A DNA stretch of 64,000 nt, taken from contig OZ024724.1 in assembly GCA_964016875.1 (NCBI GenBank), forward strand, positions 8,294,501 to 8,358,500. Reading direction: 5' to 3'. The notes beneath the pieces were generated by a model. The model saw nothing but the letters and a program-made list of their open reading frames with translations, was not told the DNA's origin and did not search any database. The DNA is from Fallopia convolvulus (Eukaryota > Streptophyta > Magnoliopsida > Caryophyllales > Polygonaceae). How positions within the stretch are numbered: the stretch's first letter is position 1; each line of letters opens with the position of its first letter. Shown piece by piece: positions 22,507-33,453 of this stretch. The position numbers and the translations under genes are program-made.

Positions 22507-23637
22507 TTACTTTGATAACGGCTTTAACTCTGGCTTCAACTTCAACTGCTCTGCAATAACAACCTCTTCCACCTCATCAGCAAAGTACCGTCTAAGCTTA
22601 TACCCGATAAGCACATAGAAAACCAAACTGATCAGCTCAGCCGCCGCCACACTTGCCCACGAGTATCGGTAAGAACTCGACAGCTCCAAGACATACACGA
22701 CCACACTCGTAAAGTACAGGTAACAGAATCCAAAAGCACACCAGTTTCGAACCGATTTCAGCTTCATCAAATCCATGACATAAAGCACGATTGAGAATAA
22801 AACAGCCTCGCCCAGGAGAAATCCCACCTCCCAAACAACCAAATTTTTGGGTCCAGTCTCATCAATAGGAACTCCAGCAAAGCTTGCTACCACTGGACGC
22901 GGAAAAATCATGTTCGTCACAAACTTGAGAAAGAGCCTTGAGTTCTGCAAATGTAGACGCCCAGTGCTGTTGATGACCGAGGTCTCCTCTGCGTCGGAAA
23001 GGAGGCTCATGGCCTTAAGAATCAAAAGGCCGAAAACGATCAAATGTACAGCCGATGCAGATCGGTTCTTCATGTACATCATCGAACTCCAACACACAAC
23101 AATCGAAAAGTAAATCAAAGAGAAAACAGTGTAAACCCTAACTAAAGCGGTACCGGAGGAGAGATAGTCACGCCGGCGGCCTGTGTCATGGAGGTTGTAC
23201 ATGGCGGAGGACACATCCATCGAGACGCGGAGGCCGGGGACGCAATTTGCAAAGGCGAGGGAGTATCGGCCGGCACCTGGATTGGAGAAGGCAGTGGAGA
23301 ACGAGAACGACTCTTCGCGAAGAGGGGACAAGGGGAATACCTTTCGGAGGAGATTGGAGTCGATCGGGCATGCAATGTCGGAATTCTCGAGCTGCTGGAC
23401 AACCTTGAGCCACGAATTGCGGTCGGTGAGGAAGAAACCGAGCTTGGACACGTCGGCGGCGCTAGGGTTTGAGAAGGAGAGAGAAGTGACATTGAACTCG
23501 AGACCGCCGGAATCAGTGAATCCGAATTCATTCAATGAGATGACCGGGCGGGAATCAGATCGAATTCTGGTGAATCGGATTTCGGCCGATGAGGGGGAGA
23601 GGAAAAGGAGGAGGAGAAAGACGAGGGGAATAGCCAT
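22507..23637 (-). CDS. Lung seven-transmembrane receptor family (GOST-type) protein, shortened
   Basis: Single exon, 376 residues from the second in-frame ATG (23635-23637). That start is preferred because it opens directly with a signal peptide (MAIPLVFLLLLFLSPSSA); an upstream ATG at 23688 would add 17 residues. The luminal domain has the family's EFGFTDSGGLEFNV start and a FANCVPGLRVSMDV segment, then NLHDTGRRRDYLSSG before the first membrane span. Later spans are VYTVFSLIYFSIVVCW, HLIVFGLLILKAMSLL, VVWEVGFLLGEAVLFSIVLY, FGFCYLYFTSVVVYVL and WASVAAAELISLVFYVLIGY. Plant members usually run to about 440 residues with seven spans. Here the stretch between INSTG and ETGP is only about 35 residues and lacks the usual GWD...GTGW..LKP spans. 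These proteins sit in Golgi/endosomal membranes and help traffic seven-span cargo. Function of this short form is uncertain. Confidence 0.8.
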   Translation of the reverse strand: MAIPLVFLLLLFLSPSSAEIRFTRIRSDSRPVISLNEFGFTDSGGLEFNVTSLSFSNPSAADVSKLGFFLTDRNSWLKVVQQLENSDIACPIDSNLLRKVFPLSPLREESFSFSTAFSNPGAGRYSLAFANCVPGLRVSMDVSSAMYNLHDTGRRRDYLSSGTALVRVYTVFSLIYFSIVVCWSSMMYMKNRSASAVHLIVFGLLILKAMSLLSDAEETSVINSTGRLHLQNSRLFLKFVTNMIFPRPVVASFAGVPIDETGPKNLVVWEVGFLLGEAVLFSIVLYVMDLMKLKSVRNWCAFGFCYLYFTSVVVYVLELSSSYRYSWASVAAAELISLVFYVLIGYKLRRYFADEVEEVVIAEQLKLKPELKPLSK

Positions 23638-25678
23638 GGCTGCACCTTCGCCGGGCAATTGGGAATAGTGTGACCAACACCAAAGCAACGAAGAAAGTAC
23701 ACCTATTAGGGTGCTCTTATATTCTTAAGACTTAAAGAGAGAGGCAGAGAGCTATAAGATTTTATGTACACTAGTTCATTTAAAAGAGAATATATGTATG
23801 TTATTGCTGGACAAAAATAAACAATTTAGGTATCTCTTGAACAATATTTTGACTTAAGAGAAAAAAAATCAATCATGATAATTTAGCCATCTCTTGAACA
23901 TTAGAAATTCAATTAAAAAGGTATTTGGTCATACATTTGGATTAGGAATATTAACATAAGTTATTTGACAACTCCAACAATAACTTAAAAGTTCTATATT
24001 TTGTCTCTTGATAAAATATGGGACATAACAAAGTTGCAACAATATTTTTTCATAAAATCATCACAAAATTTTAAACAATTACCTATCTCATAAATTGATG
24101 ATAAGCTAATTTTACGTCCATCTTCGGTTTGTAACTTCTCGGTATAATCAACAACTAATTTATGAGATCATTGCATGATAATTTCAATACTAATAAGATT
24201 TGACTTTGGAAGAAAAAACCATATGCTAAAATTTAAAATTTAATAGGAAATTATATTTTTGAATATTTGGTCAAGTTTAGGGATCGATACAGTGGAGGAG
24301 CAATAGTGGATTAGGCAGTAGGGGAGAGCTTCAGTCTCTCTTTCTTTCGCTCCTATTTTCTTCTTGCGTTCATTTGTCTTCTTTTACTTGTTATTTTGTC
24401 GCTGGGAATGGAAATATATATCCCCCCCTCCACCCCCCCTCCCTCCCTCGAACCCCGCCTCAGGCAGGAATTCACTAGGTTGTTATTGTCGAATTGGAAT
24501 CATATTTGGAATATCTTTCAAGAATTAAGCGGCTTAGTTGACATTTTGCTAGAGTATCTCAACAATGTATCTATGTAATTAACAAAATGTGAATAACACC
24601 ATTTTGTTTTTAGAAAACCCTTATATTTGAACAAACATGGAAAAAAACTAAAAAAAAATCCGAAATTTGTGCCATTTCGGTTGAGGAACCAAAAGTAATG
24701 ATGCTTGTTTCACAAATAGAGCGTCAAGCCTTGTACACATTTTTGTGATGTTGTCCCCGTGCTTGCAATGCAACCATAAGGGGAAGATTTGGTGGACTCG
24801 GCGATTGGTATTCTAGTGCTGTAAAATATGGAATAGAAGAAATGAATGGGTCTTCGAACATGTATTCAATAGTAACTCCATTCTCCAATAAACAAGGGAA
24901 AGTGCTACCTTGACTATCTAAACTCAACATTTCATACCTTATAAAAAAAGGATATTGGTAAGCAATTTTTTAGAACTGTATTACAACATAAGATGGGTGC
25001 CAAGGTGGTGTCGACTTGTTTCAACAATTGACCAGATAGAGAAATCTTTGATGGCTTAAACTTGAAGACTTGGCTAGAGAATTATTGATTTTTTGACAAA
25101 GCATTTTCCCCCCGCCTAACATTATGTCTAGAACGGATAGAATAAGTGAGCCAAGTGATGATGAAAGACCAAAAATATGTTTTCGTTCGAGAATTCCCCC
25201 AAATATTGGTTGCGCACACTTGCACAGGCGAGATTGAAGCCACAAACAGTAAGATCGCATACATATTGTTTATAAGAAGAAAAACAGTTGAAAAGCTCGA
25301 AAGTGAAAAACACCCATCAAGATTACAATTGGATGTATCAATATTGAAGATGATTCAAAAACATTGTTATGCATCAACACTAGTTAAACTCAGAGAGTGG
25401 TGGATCTAGACTCTAGAATACTACTAAATCACATAACTTTACATGGGGCTACCTAAAAACATCACCAGGGCAAAATTGAGGCAGCAATAGTTTTTTTCCC
25501 CTAAATTATCATCGGCCATCCAGCAATAGACGTCCAAATGTCCAATCAGTAATATCACACGTAGTTTACACTAGAATCAACAGACAGTGCACTAAAGAAA
25601 TATCAAAAGTGAAGAATACGTCAACTCACTTCCAGTTCATGCATTTCCATTAATCCTGCAACATGGATTAGAAGTCCA
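23638..25678. other. Intergenic region between GOST-like gene and FEN1
   Basis: AT-rich with a pyrimidine tract (CCCCCCTCC repeats at 24420-24450). Weak frames at 24724-25313 match no family I recognise. The last 200 bases are the FEN1 3' untranslated region. Confidence 0.3.
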
Positions 25679-28600
25679 TTACTTTTTCTTTCTACCAGGG
25701 CCTTTTGCCTTTTTGGTAGCTGCTTCCTTTTTAGAATTACCTGTTGTTTCCTGTCAAAGATCCAGTATTAGAAGAATATATAAGGTTATCTGATCCAAAA
25801 TTACTGACTTATCATAATTACATAAATATAACAACATCTACCCAGTGTATCCTGCAAGATTGCATCAAGTTGAATGCACACTTACCCCGTGCAAATCGAC
25901 ATATAAATATGCTAACAATAAACAGCATCAATAAATTGCAAGATTGGAAATATTAAGTAAAGCCTATTAAGTTAGAGATGGAAAAAGCCTATTTGATATG
26001 CATTGTCACTATATGAAAGCATTCTACATCAAAATATAGCATGCTTTGTGGAATAAAAAAAGCATTAAACTGAATCTCAGGATAAACTCAACATCATCAA
26101 GTTCGAACAAAAACCTTGTTTAAACAAATTCACCATGAGCTCAAAATTCATAATCAAGTTTAAAACAAACAAAACAGAGGTCAAGGAAGTTTGAAATTTT
26201 GGGGTTTGTTTGTGAATTTTTGAAGAAAAAAAAAAAGAAGAGATTTTGGAGCTTCAAACTTCTGTCAATTCGAACCCAAACACTGCAAGCATCCAGAATG
26301 ACATAAAAAGAACATATATAGCTATACAAATTTTATCCACATTGCAAACCTGTGAATTTCATACAACAAGCAAAACTGCCAAGGCATTTGAAAATAATGT
26401 CAAAACTACTTTTAGCTAGCAATAGAAACTTTCTACCAAAAAAAAAGCTAGCAATAGAAATTAATATTTGCAGTGCATGTTCGTACCTTCCTTTTAATGG
26501 GAACAGATGAGGTAGGAACTGGCTTGAAAAAGGACTCCAATCTGCAAGTAGTTATGTATAGTGTAATTATCAGACATTAGAGCTTCAGAAACCATTGTAA
26601 GCAATTAACCATTTCTCTCTAGATAGTACATACCGTCCTTGCTGAGTCTTGTTTTTGGCAGCCTTTATCTTCTCTATTGCCTAACAAGTCAACCAGATAA
26701 ATAAAAATTAAATAAAGAAAACCCTTGTGAAAAGAACTAAGTAATTAAATTGAAGATCTTATCCTAGGGAAATGAAGTACCTTTGTCACTCTGTCAAGGT
26801 TGAACCCATTGTCGGTTACAAGAAAATTTATTAACCCCTATCAGATAATAAAAAGTGATTGATTAAAAACATTCTATGCAAATTGAAAAAGAGAATAAAG
26901 ATTAAAAAAGGATGTATAGTTGATAGCATTCCTTCATAAGACCGCTCTTATGATATTAGTATGTATATTTTCAAAAGAAGAGCAGTTCCTAACCTCCTCA
27001 TCAGGAGGACTCCACTTGATCTCAGGTTCTTCATTTTCTGCAAAAACTAACGGTTCTTTAAACAGCCGCCTAGCCTCTTGATATGGCCATTCGTCAGGTA
27101 TTTGGTATCTGAGCATGGCACATGACAAAAATAAGAAAAAGATTATAATTATTAGAAAATTCAGATGAGTAGATACATCTTCAATGCATCTGCAACATAT
27201 ACAACTGTAAAAACTAAGTGTGAAGCACAAAAAGGCAATGAGGTAGAAATATCTTCAATGCATCTGCAAAATATACAGCTGTGAAAAACTAAGTGAGAAG
27301 CAAAAAAAAGCAATGGGGTGCCTATTGCCAAAGCAAGATGAGCACTACCAAAATATGCATGCTTCTACGTAATGTGTTTTATTTCCTAGAAACTATATTG
27401 CTAAAGACAACAGTGTGCATATATTTAAAATTGAATGAAGAATTGATACTGAAAATCTAAATTGCAGTAAACTAAGTTGTATGACTAGCATGTGATTAAT
27501 TTTTTGTCACTAGTCATCTATAGAAGATTATTACATAGTTGATTTAAAACGCATGTTGATGACATAGCATGGTTTGTCAATTTAACCCAGCATAAAATGA
27601 GTGCCTGAAAAAAAATCTAGTTTACAAAAGCTTAGCATGAAAATTTGTTTTCCTCAAAACTTTACGAAGAACACAATTTTCAGGAGATAGCAAGTCATTT
27701 TCTTTCAAACATATCATAAATCAACAATATTCAGTGCAGAACTCGTTAGAAATTAGCACTTCCACACGCTGCTCACAAAAATATGGTCATTGTTCGGACA
27801 AGTGTGATGGTTTTTAAGATGACCTTTGACATTTATTAATTTCAAGGTATGTTTTATACAGAAAATATTGCTACATTTGTTTTAGCAATGGAGCAGGGGG
27901 GTATTCCCACTCTAAAAAGACAGATGTGATATTCAAACTATGATGGAGGAAAATCAAATGAAGGAATGGATAAATGTTAACAAAAAATAAGAAACTAATG
28001 TATGGTATAAGACCCCACCTTTCTTTGTTTATATTCTCAAGTATACTCTCTATGGAGCCATGTTGGCGAATAAGTTTTAGAGCTGTCAGCCCACCAACAC
28101 CTAAGAGAGATTGCTAAAGATGGTAAGAAATTACATTCACAGATAGCAGAAATAAACAAACAAAAAATTCAAATGATATGCAACAAGTGGTGTACTACTA
28201 GGTTTGCAAGGACCTTAAAGTAGTACACGAGTAAAAGATTAGATTACGTAAGAGAAAAGCTGTTATATTAGCTATAACAATACTGTTTAACTGGTGTAGA
28301 TGATTCTAGGATACCTTTAATACTATCACAATAGTCACAACCAGAAAGAATGCATAAGTCAATGAATTGATCCATAGTAAGATTCAGCTCATCCAAAATC
28401 TGAAACAAATCAGCCAATGAAGTAGTCAGATCACTGATATAGATCTTGAATAGGAGAAACAAGTTTCCTTGTCACCTTTGCCACTTCAAATTCCATAACT
28501 GGAACTTTTCTTGAGCTTGGATCCATCAAATGACGCAGAAACCTAGGAGCACCAAAAGTTAGAGAATCCATATCTTCCGAAGCCACAGCATAGACCTGAA

Positions 28601-30336
28601 ACAAAGGGATATATCAAGTAAATAGATATGAACACATCAGACAACAAAATGACTATAGACTCACAACAAACTCCAGCATTTAATTTTAGGTTCTTAGATA
28701 TTAGGTTCAAAACGCAGAGTTACAACTAAGCTCATTGGCAAAACATGCAGAGCGACCAAAACAAATTTCACAAAAAAAGTTCATGCCATTAACTACCTTT
28801 CCTGACTTGCAGAGTGCGGCACACTGAGCCTCTGCTTCAGAAGGAGCCTAAAAGCAATACAGATTGAGTCCTTAGTTGTTCCTTGCAGATGTAGTGTAAC
28901 ATATATCACCAAAATACCAACCTCAACCACAGGAACTCCCATGAGCCTTAATAGTTTTTTACAGTCCTCATTATGTTGCCTTGTAACCTAAAAATCCATG
29001 ATACATGGGATACATGATTTAGGAAAAAGCCAAAAACACAATCTGTTTATCAAAAACATATAGCATAACCTCAAGAGTTCTCTTAGCACTCAAGCAAGCA
29101 TTCACTTAGATCCTAACATAGTAACATAACATAACATATAGCGCCGCACCTTCACAGTCCTTTTGCTAAACTTCTCAATGTCTTCTTTATTGTCCTCCTG
29201 TATCAATGACAAAACTGCCAAATGAATTGATAAAGAGTAGCTATAACTACTTAATTTCATGATCAAGGACTTTTGAACCTACCTCCATGGCCACTTTCAA
29301 ATCCTCAGTAGCATCAGCTCGCTTGGAGTAACTTTAGCAGGTAATATGATTAGTTAGATAATGCTAAAGAGAGTAAAACGTCAAGTAGAATACACAGACG
29401 TTATAATGCTAGGGCATTGGCAAGAATACCGTTTTGCAAGTTCTTGCTTCTTCAAATCGGGAGGTTGTCCATCAAACACGTACCTGCAATGTTTTGTTTT
29501 GGGTGTAAATAAATAGCATGATTCATAAAAATAACCAGGAACAGAACTAACCACTTCAGACAAACCTAATTCATACGGACCTCATCAAGTATCCCAGATG
29601 AATAACATGAGAGACAAGAAACTTACATAGCCCCGATGAATAACATGAGAGACAAGAAACTTACACAGGTTTCATCCCGGCTTCTAGGAGCCTAATCGTG
29701 CGAGTAAACATCCCTTGTAAATGACTGCCAAAAACCAAAATAATTACCATAAATAGCATGCAAACCAACCAAAAAATGCTTTCAGGTTAATTTTATCTTC
29801 CCTTACACAATATATTGTGGCTACTAGTTTACGTTACCTGGTGACTTCACCTGCTTCATTTGTCAGGGTTTCAGCTCCAACTCTACCCACCACTATCTGC
29901 AGAAGAGGTTTCAAGGTTTGAAGAAGATAATCAATCAGTCAGAAATCAGAAAGCCGCCATAGGGATAAGTTCGGGAAAAAGGATACATTTTTTAACAATA
30001 ATAATAATAATAAAGTAGAAAGCAATGGTTGAAGAAGATGGAAACGAAGTATGAGAAAAAAGCAAACGAGGAATTGGTAGATGCTCATGCTGGCGTCGAC
30101 AGCGATTTTGCGGCCAAAATAACTCTCGAATTTCTGCTCTTTCATGCATCTTGGTGCATTGTCTGCCAACAGCTTAGTTAATCCCTAAATGAGATAGAGG
30201 AAAACATTGATAAAAGGACCAAATAAACAAAGAAAAAACAAAAGTGAATATCACCAAAATTATCAAGGAATACTGAACGTAAGAAGAACCCGAATGACTG
30301 ATTGTCGAAGAACTGAAACCTAACCTTAATGCCCAT
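25679..30336 (-). CDS. FEN1: Flap endonuclease 1
   Basis: Complete gene, 382 residues, 17 coding exons on the minus strand: 30325-30336, 30068-30184, 29838-29896, 29665-29724, 29430-29483, 29283-29331, 29150-29197, 28922-28987, 28797-28847, 28476-28595, 28315-28399, 28019-28100, 26994-27108, 26781-26837, 26634-26680, 26487-26541, 25679-25750. The first exon codes only MGIK. FEN1 removes 5' flaps during Okazaki fragment joining and long-patch base excision repair. Metal-binding acidic residues are all present: D34 (KIAVDAS), D87 (YVFDGQ), E159 and E161 (APSEAEAQ), D180 and D182 (ASEDMD), D234 (GCDYCD). The PCNA-binding box is QGRLESFF (339-346), followed by a Lys-rich nuclear tail. All joins keep frame with GT-AG borders. 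A duplicated copy of the exon 4 donor lies in the next intron. Confidence 0.96.
27178..27325. repeat. 74-bp tandem duplication in a FEN1 intron
   Basis: Two adjacent copies starting TCTTCAATGCATCTGCAA (27178 and 27252) with a few differences, inside the 910-base intron 27109-28018. No effect on splice sites seen. Confidence 0.8.
29597..29665. repeat. 38-bp duplication copying a FEN1 splice donor
   Basis: The 31-base sequence GATGAATAACATGAGAGACA...CTTACA occurs at 29597-29627 and 29635-29665. In the gene's sense this repeats the 5' splice site GTAAGTTTCTTG. The true donor follows exon 4 at 29664, and its duplicate lies 38 bases further into the intron. Confidence 0.85.
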
Positions 30337-30991
30337 CTATGTAGCGCTTGAGGATTCAATAGCACCACTGCACCAGGCTTGAGGCTTCTAGGGTTAAGGC
30401 TCTAGTCTGAAACTTCACCTCAGTCTAAATTCAAAAATAGTTCTAGCAAATATTAGATTTACAAGCAAGAAATCAGTTAATCAAAAGACATGTGAGGTAT
30501 CTAAATTTTTCCATATAGTGACCGATATAGCAAGAATTCAATCAAAGATATAAGCCAAATATCAGATATATATGTGCTATCAATACTATCATCAATCTAA
30601 GATTAAAAAAGAAGAAGAAGAAACCATATCAAACTTCACAACTCGAAATTGGCCAGCCAAAAGAGTATAAGCCAAATAGACATAACATTGACAAAAATAA
30701 GGGAGCGAGGAGCAGAAATCAAGAGCTTTCTATAGATGACATTTCTTAAATATAAGAAAAATCAGAACACACTGAAATCAGAGAGTAGAATAAATCAAAT
30801 TATGCAAACACAATAACGAGTAGAAATCAAGAGCTTGCCATTGCTTAAATATAACAAAAATCAGAACAAATATCCAGGAAATCAAGTCTGATGAGTTCAA
30901 TTGCTTGGCATTGACAAGAATTCGAATTACTGAAGATGAAGTTAAGATTTATGAAGTAAAGTGAGAAAACTAGAAAAAGTGAAGAACTAAC

Positions 30992-31150
30992 CTGTAGGCT
31001 GAGCGGCGTCGACTGGCTACTGGAGTTGGCGAGTGACGACTGGCGAGGCGAGTACGACGAGACCGACGACGATGGCCGGAGAGTGGGACTGGAGTGGAGA
31101 GGGGAGAGAAGCAATGGTTTGAAAGAGAACGACGAGGAGAGGGAAGATTT
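30992..31150 (-). promoter_or_regulatory. FEN1 5' untranslated exon and promoter-proximal region
   Basis: In minus sense, a CT-rich leader containing AAACCCTAAATCTTCC ends at GCCTACAG|GTTAGTTC, a good splice donor at 30991/30992. It suggests a 5' leader intron reaching down to the small first coding exon near 30336-30420. The leader is GC-rich compared with its AT-rich surroundings. The transcript start is not located. Confidence 0.5.
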
Positions 31151-31323
31151 AGGGTTTAACTTTTCATTTTACAAAACTTTTTTTTTTTCTTTTTGAAGTG
31201 GATTTCTTTTTTTCTTTTTTATAATAGCTAGGAATTCAGTTTATGACTTTCTTGTCGGGGAATTTGGGATAAAAGCACGTGAACTCAGATCTAATTATTT
31301 TTACTTGCTTGTATTATACTTGA

Positions 31324-32245
31324 TTAGTTTTACCCGTCGTATCATGTACGACTATGACTCGATATTTTTTAAATATAATATAAAAAAAATTATGTAAGTA
31401 ATTGTTGATCGTAATATGTATAAAAATTATTTTGTATTTTAAAATCAAATAAAACAAATTAAATTTAGATTATTAAGTTTAATTAATGAGAATAATATAT
31501 ACAATGTTTTAATTTTAAATACTTGTATAAGGAAGCTTTCAAAAGATATTGTTATATTGAATAGATATTTGTTTGATGTTAGAGATAAATTTAAATAGTT
31601 AAAAAAAATTAATAGAAAGAAGTTATAATAATAGAAATAAAATTAATTTTTTAAATTTGAAATGGGACCAGAATCGTTCTGGTGACTCGAAAAGGGACAA
31701 CTTTAATATATAGTTATAGATGGATTCGAATATTATGTGAAATATTGTCCCATAAAATAATTATTCAAAATATTATGTGAACTCATAAAATAATTAATTA
31801 ATGTGATCGAATATTCTATGAAATATTGTCCCATTCTACGTATAATATTTTTTTGGTTTATTCTTATATTTCATAGAAAGATAAAGTGGTTACGAATTTT
31901 GATATATATGGTAATCATAAATTTTTTTGTGCTTATTAGGGTAAAGATATCTTGCATATATGGATTCGAATATTATGTGAAATATTGTCCCATAAAATAA
32001 TTATTAATTAACAATTTTTTAATATTTTTTTTATTTATAATTGTAGTTAAATATGAAATGTAAATGACATGGCAAAAATAATATGAAGTGGCATATGAAG
32101 TAAAAAAAATAATATGACATGGCTTAATAAAAGGATGACATATGACAAAATCCAATGTGGCACATTCTCGAGGCGACATGTGGCAGAATCCTAGGTGGCA
32201 CAATATGGAGGCTCCAAACCTTATTGCTTTTATATATATAGTAGA
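31324..32245 (-). mobile_element. Non-autonomous Helitron, copy 2
   Basis: Same family as the element at 3992-4628. On the minus strand it starts TCTACTATATATATAAAAGC at 32245 and ends CTAA at 31324, between host A and T. The 3' hairpin is GTCGTA/TACGAC with loop CATGA. Longer than copy 1 because of extra AT-rich interior, including a repeated GATTCGAATATTATGTGAAA segment (about 31722-31760 and 31962-32000). It lies about 170 bases upstream of the FEN1 leader exon. Confidence 0.83.
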
Positions 32246-33453
32246 TTTATACATATTTTTAGGGCCAAAGGTTTAGCTTAATCTTGCATTATACGACTAA
32301 GATGATAGAGGCCGTAAGGGCCGCCAACCGTATGTTTACAATCCGTATAAACCAAAGCTTACTAAGTACAAAACAAGTATAATATAAAATGGATGGATAA
32401 TTCACTCTTAATTAATTATCTCTTAACACTCCACCTTTAATATCCATTTTTTTCATTTTGGGGTTATATATATATGTTGCCTCATTAAAAACCTGACTAG
32501 GAAAAACCCAGTGGGATAAAAAGCATAGCACAGGAAAAAAGAGTACAGCTTGTCTTAAGATTTTTAATTACCTAGTGAGATATAAAGCAATGCGTATACT
32601 TCTCCCCCTGAAATCAACGTACTTCTAGAAATCTGCACATTCCGATCTTGTATAAAAGTTCTTCAAACTTCTTGGGTTGTAAGGATTTTGTGAATAGATC
32701 TGCAACATTTTCACTTGATCGGATTTGCTGGATTTCGATCTTGCCCTCCTTCTCTAGATCATGAGTTGAGAACAATTTTGGTGAAATGTGCTTCGTCCGA
32801 TCTCATTTGATGTAGCCCCCTTTGACTTGTGGAATACATGCAGAATTGTCTTCATATATCATGGTTGGATTGCCTACAATTGATCTTATTTTGCATATTT
32901 TTTTATATATATCCAATCATTGACCTTAACCAGACACATTCTCTTCATGTTTCATAACGAGCAATTAATTCTGCATGGTTTGATGATGTAGCAGTAAATG
33001 TTTGCTTTGTTGACTTCCATGAGATCGTTGTATCTCCATGAATACATAACCATTTTGAGATTTTACTTTGTGCGGATTTGATAGATATCATGCATCTGCA
33101 TATCCAACAAGAGTAGCATTTGCATTTCTATGATAATATAACCCAAGGTCAAGAGTACCTCGTAGGTATCGAAACACATGTTTAATTCTGTTCCAATGTC
33201 ATCTTGTTGGTGATGAGTTGTATCTTGATAACAAGCTTACAACAAAAGCAATATCCGGTTTTGTATTGTTTGTGAATTACATTAATTAATGCACCAATTG
33301 CGCTTAGGTAGGGGACTTCAAGACCAAGAATCTCTTCATCATCTTCTCGAGGTCTGAATTGATCATCTTGTATACTAAGAGAACGAACTATCATGGGTGA
33401 ACTCAATGGATGTGCTTTGTCCATGTAGAGCCTTTTCAAAATTTTTAGTAACA
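32246..33453 (-). pseudogene. Copia 3' end: RNase H remnant, polypurine tract and 3' LTR fragment
   Basis: Minus sense: KILKRLYMDKAHPLSSPMIV and the VPYLSAIGALINV segment (33440-33240), then decayed RNase H down to about 32640. A purine-rich AAAGGTGGAG (32429-32438) directly precedes TGTTAAGAGATAATTAATTA, the start of the 3' LTR at 32428. The LTR runs into the Helitron at 32245. It is the downstream half of the element whose upstream half lies at 43316-49880. Confidence 0.7.

Noticed and set aside
24420..24450. Pyrimidine tract CCCCCCTCC as a regulatory site
   Set aside because: Isolated low-complexity sequence with no gene next to it in a suitable position.
25021..25409. Overlapping short frames on both strands near 25.1-25.4 kb
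   Set aside because: No conserved motif. They look like chance frames; an unknown repeat remnant cannot be excluded.
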